Shown here: positions 23,106-30,034 of the stretch, in pieces
Numbering within the stretch: position 1 is the stretch's first letter
Layout: each line of letters begins with the position of its first letter
NCBI GenBank assembly: GCA_018385395.1
Contig: JAHBAD010000106.1
Span: forward strand, 1 to 36,109
Source: Treponema sp.
GTDB taxonomy: Bacteria; Spirochaetota; Spirochaetia; Treponematales; Treponemataceae
Direction: 5' to 3'
DNA: 36,109 bases
The notes under the pieces: model-generated
Seen by the model: only the letters and a program-made list of their open reading frames with translations
What the model was told of the DNA's origin: nothing
Database searches by the model: none
Translations under genes and position numbers: made by a program

Positions 23106-23903
23106 ATGTCAGTTGTTAAACTCCAGAACATTGAAAAAACTTATCCTCTTGGAAAACAGGAAGTTCACGCAGTAAAAGGCATTTCCCTGGAAATTGAAAA
23201 AGGCGAATTTGCCAGTATTTCAGGTCCGTCAGGATCGGGTAAATCAACTCTTCTGAACATGATTGGTTTGATTGATACTCCTACTGCAGGTGAAATCATT
23301 ATTGACGGAAAAAACATTTACGAAGGAATTGACCTTGGTGCAAAAAATTTCGGCTCAAGTCGCAAGGGAAAAGCTGTAGATAAAAGAATTACAGCACTCC
23401 GCCGTTCTCACCTTGGCTTCATTTTCCAGACTTTCAACCTTATTCCCGTTCTCAACGTTTATGAAAACATTGAATTCCCGCTTCTTCTTACTTCAAAAGA
23501 AAAAGACTGTATGTGTGCAGTTGATTCATTTACAAAGAGCCAGAAAGAAGAATGGATTAACTTTCTTATGGAAAAAGTAGGCCTTGCAGACTGGCGCGAC
23601 CATAAACCTGGAGAACTTTCGGGCGGTCAGCGTCAGCGTGTTGCCATTGCACGTGCCCTTGTTACAAAAGCACCGGTTATTCTTGCAGATGAACCTACAG
23701 CTAACCTGGACAGTTTAAACTCAAAGCAGATTCTTTCCCTTATGAAGGAACTGAATAAAGATCCTGAACTTCAGACCACATTCATTTTCTCAACTCATGA
23801 CAAACGCATCGTAAACATGTGTGACCATGTAATCCACATTTTCGACGGTCTCGTAAAAGAAGATGAACACAAAGAAGGTTCTGACATCTACGAAAACAAC
23901 TAA
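23106..23903 (+). CDS. LolD/MacB-type ABC transporter ATPase
   Basis: This is the ATPase of a type VII (MacB/LolCDE) ABC system, which uses ATP to drive periplasmic movement and does not carry solutes across the membrane. Walker A is GPSGSGKST (40-48), the Q-loop is Q108 in IFQTFNLIP, the signature is LSGGQRQRVAIARAL (171-185) and Walker B is VILADEPTANLD (191-202). Insertions near residues 75-95 (after DGKNIYEG) and 130-148 lengthen it to 265 residues compared with the usual ~230. It is the first gene of a five-gene operon, 29 bases before the first permease. Confidence 0.88.
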   Translation: MSVVKLQNIEKTYPLGKQEVHAVKGISLEIEKGEFASISGPSGSGKSTLLNMIGLIDTPTAGEIIIDGKNIYEGIDLGAKNFGSSRKGKAVDKRITALRRSHLGFIFQTFNLIPVLNVYENIEFPLLLTSKEKDCMCAVDSFTKSQKEEWINFLMEKVGLADWRDHKPGELSGGQRQRVAIARALVTKAPVILADEPTANLDSLNSKQILSLMKELNKDPELQTTFIFSTHDKRIVNMCDHVIHIFDGLVKEDEHKEGSDIYENN

Positions 23904-23932
23904 GCAAAACTTAAATTGATACGGAAAAAACT

Positions 23933-25447
23933 ATGGGTGTAATATTCAGAATGGCTCTCCGCAATTTAAGAGAGCACAAACGTAAAACAACAATTATCGG
24001 ACTTTTCATTGCTTTCGGTGTATGCATCATCGAACTTGGAAACGGCTTTATAGAAGCTACTACCCGCGGTATGGAACGTGACTTCCGTGCAAACTACACC
24101 GGCGATGTTATGATTTCAGCTCCGATTCCAGAGGGATGTCAGATGGACCTTTTCGGTATTTCATCTCTCCAGACAATTACAGAAGTGCCTTCAATTCCTG
24201 CCATGATGGACAGAGAAAAAGTTGAAAAGATTCTTTCTGAAACTAAAGGCATTAAAAAGCAGACAAAAGTGATTTCTTCAAAAGCACTTCTCATGAACAA
24301 CGATTATGCTGACTTCCAGATTGAAGACCAGAACATGATGAATGCTCCAGTTTTCTTCCTTTTTGCAGGAGAAAATGAAACATATTTTGACATGTTCCCG
24401 GGACAGAAAATCACAGAAGGCCGCAGACCAACTCCTGGCACAAATGAAATCCTGGTTGATGAAAGATTAAAAACAAAATACAAGGATTTTTTTAAGGAAG
24501 ACCTGGAACTGAACAAGACCTACCTTGTTGCAGGAGCCAGTGCAGGAAACATTCTCCGAGAAGGTGTCATTTCAGGTTTCTTCCGCCAGGAAAACGAAGA
24601 TACCTGTATGTTTACAATTGTTTATGCAGATCCTTCTTTTACAAGAAGCTTTGCAGAACTTACTTATGCCAGCAGCTTTGCAGAAGAACTGCCAGATGAA
24701 ATCGACACTTCTCTTTCTGCTTTCTCGGAAGATGACCTTTTTGGCGACGATTTCCTGGGCGTTGAAGACGAAATCGACCTTACTTCAACTGGTACAGACT
24801 TTGATGCAATTCTTGGAGACACCACCCTCCGCGACAAACTGAACGAAACTGACGACGGAGCCTGGCACTTCATTCTCTTAAAGCTTGATAATCCGGCAAA
24901 AACAGATGAATTTGTTTCCATGCTGGAAGCCCGTTTCCAGGCAGAAGGTCTCCAGGCCCGCGCCTGCAACTGGAAAGAAGCTTCAGGAACCTTTACAAGT
25001 TCTGTTGAAGGAATCAACATTCTTTTCGTTGCTCTTGTTGTAATTCTTGCAGTAGTTGTATTCATCATCATCATGAATACAATGCTCATTTCTATCCTTG
25101 AGCGTACAGGCGAAATCGGAACAATGCGTGCACTTGGTTCTGACAAAAAATTTGTAAGAAAGCTTTTCTTGACCGAATCTCTTTCAATCACTTTATTCAG
25201 TGCGGCAGCAGGTTCTGTTCTGGCCCTTATTCTTATGGCAGTATTCAATGAAGCGGGAATCAAGGTAACAAATGACATTGCAAAAATGATTCTTGGCGGC
25301 GGAGCCGTAAACCTGATTCCAACCTTCGGAAGTTTCTTCCGCACAATTATTATCGTAACTCTCGGAAGTGTCATGGCTTGTTTCTACCCTGTTTCCATGG
25401 CACTTAAAATTACACCGCTCAAAGCTTTAAGCCAGGGCGACAAATAA
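23933..25447 (+). CDS. FtsX/MacB-type ABC permease (LolC/E-like), first
   Basis: The 504-residue protein has one N-terminal membrane helix (about 15-40), a large periplasmic domain, and three C-terminal helices after about residue 365, with the FtsX coupling stretch ERTGEIGTMRALGSDKKFVR. The periplasmic domain holds a very acidic loop around residues 250-285 (DEIDTSLSAFSEDDLFGDD) not usual for LolC or LolE. It pairs with the next permease, probably as a heterodimer served by the preceding ATPase. Lipoprotein release is the likely job by analogy with LolCDE, but MacB-like export is also possible. Confidence 0.85.
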   Translation: MGVIFRMALRNLREHKRKTTIIGLFIAFGVCIIELGNGFIEATTRGMERDFRANYTGDVMISAPIPEGCQMDLFGISSLQTITEVPSIPAMMDREKVEKILSETKGIKKQTKVISSKALLMNNDYADFQIEDQNMMNAPVFFLFAGENETYFDMFPGQKITEGRRPTPGTNEILVDERLKTKYKDFFKEDLELNKTYLVAGASAGNILREGVISGFFRQENEDTCMFTIVYADPSFTRSFAELTYASSFAEELPDEIDTSLSAFSEDDLFGDDFLGVEDEIDLTSTGTDFDAILGDTTLRDKLNETDDGAWHFILLKLDNPAKTDEFVSMLEARFQAEGLQARACNWKEASGTFTSSVEGINILFVALVVILAVVVFIIIMNTMLISILERTGEIGTMRALGSDKKFVRKLFLTESLSITLFSAAAGSVLALILMAVFNEAGIKVTNDIAKMILGGGAVNLIPTFGSFFRTIIIVTLGSVMACFYPVSMALKITPLKALSQGDK

Positions 25448-25457
25448 GGAGGGATTT

Positions 25458-26789
25458 ATGCAGAAATCAACTATCAGAATGGCCCTCAGAAACCTTTCAC
25501 GCCAGAAACGCCGCAGTTTCATGCTGGCTTTGGCAATCGGTTTCGGATTCCTTGTTGTAACGGCAATCGACGGTCTTGCAGGAGGTGCTGTTAAGTGTCT
25601 TGAAGACCTGATTTCTCAGATGAATGGTGGAAACGTTTTTATAGAAGGCGTTGAACACCTAAAAGATGAAGATGGAAACATCAGTAAAAAATTTACATCA
25701 ATTATCCGTAACCGTTCTTATACAGAAAAACTGGTTCTGGATAACGTAAAAGATTACGAATATTACTCTCTGCGTTCTCAGTGTACAGGAACTCTTCTTT
25801 TCAACTCGAATAAAGTTACTTCAGTTGTGTTAGGATGTGACTTTACAAAAGAAGACCATCTTCTGGACTCCCTAACAATTCTTGAAGGAAGTCTGGACAA
25901 TCTTTCAAAGCCCAATGCCCTCATTCTTTCAAAGAAAACTGCAGATGCCCTTAAAGTTGCTGTTGGTGACACAGTTCTTATTTCCACAATCACTCTGACA
26001 AACCAGAAAAACGTTGGTGAACTTTCTGTTGCCGCAATCATAAAAGATGCAACTCTGGTCAGCTCTGCAATGTGTTACGCTTCAATCGATTACATCAATG
26101 AAATAATGGAACTGCCTGAAGATTCCTACACCATGTTCTCAATCTCGCTGAAAGATAAAACAAAACAGAATGTATTTTCACAGATTCTTGAAAACAAACT
26201 TCGTGAAGACGGAAACCATGTTACAAGCCGTATGGAAGCTTACAAAGCTTCTCCAAACAATCCGGCTGGAAACTTCAGAAAACAGCTTAACAATACTCTT
26301 GTAGACGGAACTCTTTACTGTGCCTATTCCCTTGAAGATGCCATTCCTCAGCTTCAGACTGTAATAAGCATCGTTCATATGGTAACAACAATCATTCTTC
26401 TGGTAATTCTTCTGATTGTCATGGTCGGAATTTCCAACACATACAGAATGATTCTTTACGAACGCATTAAGGAAATCGGAACAATGCGCGCCGTTGGAAT
26501 GACGGGAAAACAGAGCGGAAACCTGTTCACAACAGAAGCCGTTATTCTTTCCCTGATTGGCGCCGTTGCAGGCTGTATTCTTGCAATAATCATTATGGTT
26601 ATTGCATCTATGTTTACAATCGAAAACGAAGCACTGTCTTTTTTCCTTCATAACGGTAAACTTACATGGACCCTGTCTTTGGGCTCTGTAATTGCAAAAT
26701 ACATACTGATGATTATTCTGACAATTCTTGCTGTTCGCGGAACAAGCAAAAAAGTGTCTAAAATGTGGCCTGCACAGGCACTTCGCTAG
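25458..26789 (+). CDS. FtsX/MacB-type ABC permease (LolC/E-like), second
   Basis: The 443-residue protein has the same layout as its neighbour: an N-terminal helix (SFMLALAIGFGFLVVTAID), a periplasmic domain and three C-terminal helices with the coupling motif ERIKEIGTMRAVGMTGKQ. Its periplasmic domain lacks the acidic loop of the first permease, so the two subunits are not equivalent. AGGAGGG lies six bases before the ATG and the gap to the first permease is ten bases, so the stoichiometry is probably one to one. Confidence 0.85.
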   Translation: MQKSTIRMALRNLSRQKRRSFMLALAIGFGFLVVTAIDGLAGGAVKCLEDLISQMNGGNVFIEGVEHLKDEDGNISKKFTSIIRNRSYTEKLVLDNVKDYEYYSLRSQCTGTLLFNSNKVTSVVLGCDFTKEDHLLDSLTILEGSLDNLSKPNALILSKKTADALKVAVGDTVLISTITLTNQKNVGELSVAAIIKDATLVSSAMCYASIDYINEIMELPEDSYTMFSISLKDKTKQNVFSQILENKLREDGNHVTSRMEAYKASPNNPAGNFRKQLNNTLVDGTLYCAYSLEDAIPQLQTVISIVHMVTTIILLVILLIVMVGISNTYRMILYERIKEIGTMRAVGMTGKQSGNLFTTEAVILSLIGAVAGCILAIIIMVIASMFTIENEALSFFLHNGKLTWTLSLGSVIAKYILMIILTILAVRGTSKKVSKMWPAQALR

Positions 26790-26836
26790 TCTGATTCCCT
26801 CTTCAGGCCTGAGACAAATATTAAAGGAGTTAAACT

Positions 26837-27598
26837 TTGAAAAAACTTTTATCTATTCTTGCAGCACTTACAATGGCTGTTTCTCTTTTTGCAGAAGTAA
26901 CAGCCCAGGACTCTGACAAAGCTTTCTCTATTATGGAAGCTGCCGACAATCAGATGGCTTATAAAGGCGATTATTCCTGCACGGTTTCCCTTGTTGTAGA
27001 AAAACCCGGAAAACCAAAAGAAAACCTGCAGTTCAAAATGTTTGAACGCATCGGGAAAGATACTTTCACAATGGTCCAGCTTTTTCCTGAAGCAGACAAA
27101 GGAAACGGATATCTCCGCGACGGCGACAATATCTGGGCATATGATCCTATAGGACGAAAGTTCTCTCACTCTTCACTTAAAGACGCCCTTGCTGACAGCG
27201 ACCTGAAAATTGACGATATGTCGAAAGACGACAACAAATGGCGTAAAAACTACAAAGTCGCAGATTTCAAGGAAGAAACTCTTGGAAAATATGCAGTTTA
27301 CGCCATTACTCTCGAAGCCGTGACAAACAAACCTGCATATGAAAAATCAATCTACTATATCAGAAAAGACATTCCTCTCCTTCTGAAGATTTCTGACTAC
27401 AGTGCCTCCGGCCGTCTTATGAGAACTGTCCTCATTCCAAAATACACAAAAACAGATAAAGGCTACGTAGGATATCACACAATCATGCGCGACGAACTGA
27501 ATCCTGGAGAACAGACTCAGCAGATTATTTCTGAACTGAGTTTTGACAGTCTTCCTGACCGTATTTTCACAAAAGCTTATCTTGAAGGACTTAACTAA
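26837..27598 (+). CDS. LolA-like outer-membrane lipoprotein-sorting protein, TTG start
   Basis: The 253-residue protein has a signal peptide (KKLLSILAALTMAVSLFA) and a LolA/LolB-like half-barrel. The stretches MFERIGKDTFTMVQLFPEAD and GYLRDGDNIWAYDP match the family of uncharacterised outer-membrane lipoprotein-sorting proteins. It would carry lipids or lipoproteins across the periplasm and receive them from the ABC complex encoded just upstream. The TTG at 26837 is taken as the start because AAAGGAG lies seven bases upstream and the signal peptide starts there; no ATG is suitably placed. The following gene starts at its stop codon (TAATG). Confidence 0.82.
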   Translation: MKKLLSILAALTMAVSLFAEVTAQDSDKAFSIMEAADNQMAYKGDYSCTVSLVVEKPGKPKENLQFKMFERIGKDTFTMVQLFPEADKGNGYLRDGDNIWAYDPIGRKFSHSSLKDALADSDLKIDDMSKDDNKWRKNYKVADFKEETLGKYAVYAITLEAVTNKPAYEKSIYYIRKDIPLLLKISDYSASGRLMRTVLIPKYTKTDKGYVGYHTIMRDELNPGEQTQQIISELSFDSLPDRIFTKAYLEGLN

Positions 27599-27624
27599 TG
27601 CACAATTCACAATTCACAATTCAC
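27597..27624 (+). repeat. Heptad repeat array at a gene start
   Basis: Four seven-base units, AATGCAC and then AATTCAC three times. The first unit contains the ATG used by the barrel gene and overlaps the stop codon of the LolA-like gene, so the array encodes the first residues (MHNSQFTIHN). Confidence 0.85.
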
Positions 27625-28929
27625 AATACTGCCGTACGAAGGATTCTTTTGTCCATAATGACCTTCCTTTGTGTGGGACTTTTATTTGCGCAGGACTTTT
27701 CTGATGATGATTTTTTCTTCGCTGATGATGACGGCATTATTGAAATGGAAGAAGTCGCAGCACCCAAAACAGATCTTGCCCGCGGAGTTCTTTTTGAAAC
27801 AGGCTCTGTAAAGATCGGTGGCACTTTTGATTTATCCCTGACAACACTTACAACATTCAGCAAAGAAAAAGTTTTCAAAGATGAACTGAAAGATACCCTT
27901 CTTTTACCCACAGCAGGGGCTTCTCTTACTGTAGATGCACGTCCCACAGAAAATCTTCGCATGTACATGAAAACTGGGATTGCATATCCTTTTGTTACTG
28001 CAGGAAATGCCGCTCTTATGGGCAATCCTATTAAACTGCCGGAAATCCTTTTCCAATCCCCTGAAGATATAACAATTCCAACCCTTATTTCAAATGACAT
28101 GTCATTAAGAAACATGTTCTACGTAAAGGAACTTTTCTCTGACTTCAATCTTGGGCAGAATGTTGCCATACGCTTTGGAAAACAGACTGTAACATGGGGT
28201 GTCGGCTACTTTTACTCTCCCTCTGATGTTATTAACCTTACACAGATTGACCCTGAAAATCCGACAGCACAGGTTGAAGGTCCATTATGTCTTAGAAGCC
28301 AGGTTGTATTCCCGGGAACACAGGCTGCCATATACTCCTACATTATCCCTGACACAAGCCTGAATATCACATCAAATGGGCTTGGAGTCATGGCACGGGA
28401 CACAGCACTGGCAGCAAAAGGCGAATATGTAATTGGCGGATGGGAAATCGGTGGAGGAGCCTGGTACAAATACCAGAACCCTTCCCGACTTACTGCAACC
28501 GCTTCAGGTACCATTTTCAACAAAATCAGCGTTTTTGGCGAAGCCGTTTTTGCCTTTGACCAGGATACAAAATTCGGTCAGGGAACAGCCGGGTTCATGT
28601 ACAACTGGAAAACTCCTGAAATCACATTCATGGGTCAGTATTACTTCAATGGAGATGAATCTGCCAAAGAAGCATTTACAGGTGCTTACGGTCAGAACGC
28701 AGCAATTGCCATAAATTTCGGAAAAATCCTTAACAAGAAAGTAACCGCAAACATTTTTGGTATTTCAAACTTTACAAATGAAACGACAATTGCTTCCGCC
28801 ATGCTGAACTATAATCCTGTAAATGAACTTAAGGTCAGCGCCGGTCCATACATAATGTGGAAAGATTACAAGGAAAAACCTGTAACTTCTGCAAAAATCA
28901 CCGTTACACTGGGCGGCGGTAAATTCTAA
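27598..28929 (+). CDS. Predicted outer-membrane beta-barrel protein of the export operon
   Basis: The 443-residue protein has a signal peptide (RRILLSIMTFLCVGLLFAQ), a very acidic mature N-terminus (DFSDDDFFFADDDG) and then many alternating amphipathic strands ending in TLGGGKF, whose terminal Phe is typical of barrels assembled by BamA. It resembles DUF1302-like barrels only in general form. The first ten residues come from the heptad array, with GAAGGA eight bases before the ATG. An older start could be TTG at 27649, which has its own GAAGG six bases upstream but would lose the two Arg residues of the signal peptide. As last gene of the operon it may be the outer-membrane acceptor or a client of the LolA-like protein. 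The function is inferred. Confidence 0.7.
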   Translation: MHNSQFTIHNTAVRRILLSIMTFLCVGLLFAQDFSDDDFFFADDDGIIEMEEVAAPKTDLARGVLFETGSVKIGGTFDLSLTTLTTFSKEKVFKDELKDTLLLPTAGASLTVDARPTENLRMYMKTGIAYPFVTAGNAALMGNPIKLPEILFQSPEDITIPTLISNDMSLRNMFYVKELFSDFNLGQNVAIRFGKQTVTWGVGYFYSPSDVINLTQIDPENPTAQVEGPLCLRSQVVFPGTQAAIYSYIIPDTSLNITSNGLGVMARDTALAAKGEYVIGGWEIGGGAWYKYQNPSRLTATASGTIFNKISVFGEAVFAFDQDTKFGQGTAGFMYNWKTPEITFMGQYYFNGDESAKEAFTGAYGQNAAIAINFGKILNKKVTANIFGISNFTNETTIASAMLNYNPVNELKVSAGPYIMWKDYKEKPVTSAKITVTLGGGKF

Positions 28930-28983
28930 TCCTGTCACTTTCTGATTCTGTCAGGTATTGCATAAATTCATATAAAATAATGC

Positions 28984-29012
28984 TTGACAGAATCTAACAT
29001 TCACTGTATAAA
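28984..29012 (+). promoter_or_regulatory. Sigma-70 promoter P1 upstream of the TPR gene
   Basis: A consensus TTGACA (28984-28989) and TATAAA (29007-29012), spacer 17 bases. The leader to the ATG at 29084 would be about 65 bases. Confidence 0.75.
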
Positions 29013-29039
29013 CTTTGTTCCTAAATTCTCACTTTTTCA

Positions 29040-29068
29040 TTGACCTTTGATTTTCAATATCTTATAAT
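29040..29068 (+). promoter_or_regulatory. Sigma-70 promoter P2, nearly leaderless
   Basis: TTGACC (29040-29045) and a consensus TATAAT (29063-29068), spacer 17 bases. Transcription would start only about nine bases before the ATG at 29084, leaving no room for a ribosome site. Confidence 0.65.
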
Positions 29069-29083
29069 ATATTTTACTGCCGT

Positions 29084-30010
29084 ATGAATATTCAGACTGA
29101 AAAAGGATTAAAAGAAGCGCTTTCTTATCTGGAATCAGGAAATCCTGAAAAATGCCATTTGATTATTGCACCTTTATTCGAATCAGATCTGGAAAGCTTT
29201 GAACTTGTTTATACAACTCAGGTCTGTACCTTCTGGACAGGCACTATCAGAAATCTTAGTACTATGGCAGACCCTTATGAACGGGGTGAATCTCTTCTGA
29301 ATGAATGGAAACTTTTCGTTCCCCATATGAAAAAATTCAAAGAGTATCTTCCCGCATTTTATGCAGTTCAAAAGGGAATTTTTCAGCTGGCTCTGGACAA
29401 TTACATTAAACTTTTTGACCAGCAGGCTTCAAAACTTAAAGCAGAAATATACCGTAAAGCAGGTATGTGCTATAAAAAACTCGGCTCTTTTGAAAATGCC
29501 AGCCGTTGCCTTACAGATGCAAATGCTCTGAATCCCGGCCAGGCTTCAATTCTTGCCGAACTAGCAGACTGTTTTTCACTTTGTGGAAACGATAAAAATG
29601 CAAAAGTAATGTTCCGGGAAGCATTTTTCCTCTCCCCTGAACAGATTGATACAGATTTTCTGGATTCAGGGCTGATTCGCAGCCTAATTTCAAAACTGGA
29701 AGAAAAAAATTATCACGGACGAACACTCAATGAATGGATTCCCGTTTATGGTGTACTCTGGGGTATTTTCAATATAAAAAGAGTGATGACATCACAGGAA
29801 ATAGCAAAGCTAAAACAGGATATTTTCGCCATGGAAATGGAACGAAAAAACCCAACCTGCGATGACGACATTCTGGTACCACGCTTATTAAAGAGTTATT
29901 TTTGGCTCATTGATCAGTACGTTCTGTCTAACAATACAGGCGCACAGGTGAATGAGATTTTACTAAAGATCAAGATACTGGATTCAAATATTTACGACTT
30001 GTACATTTAA
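29084..30010 (+). CDS. Tetratricopeptide-repeat (TPR) protein
   Basis: The 308-residue protein is helical, with TPR-like units around residues 100-205: AEIYRKAGMCYKKLGSFENA then CLTDANALNP, followed by ASILAELADCFSLCGNDKNA then MFREAFFLSP. No signal peptide or membrane segment is present. TPR arrays bind other proteins; the partner is unknown. No Shine-Dalgarno precedes the ATG, and two promoters lie upstream. The long greA follows after 24 bases, so the two are probably one operon, which makes a role near transcription elongation a reasonable guess. Confidence 0.7.
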   Translation: MNIQTEKGLKEALSYLESGNPEKCHLIIAPLFESDLESFELVYTTQVCTFWTGTIRNLSTMADPYERGESLLNEWKLFVPHMKKFKEYLPAFYAVQKGIFQLALDNYIKLFDQQASKLKAEIYRKAGMCYKKLGSFENASRCLTDANALNPGQASILAELADCFSLCGNDKNAKVMFREAFFLSPEQIDTDFLDSGLIRSLISKLEEKNYHGRTLNEWIPVYGVLWGIFNIKRVMTSQEIAKLKQDIFAMEMERKNPTCDDDILVPRLLKSYFWLIDQYVLSNNTGAQVNEILLKIKILDSNIYDLYI

Positions 30011-30034
30011 TTTTCCAGAATAAGGAGCACTGCA

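Noticed and set aside
24664-25374. Minus-strand open frame of 236 codons inside the first permease
   Set aside because: It is the low-stop antisense frame of a well-supported permease with membrane helices and FtsX motifs.
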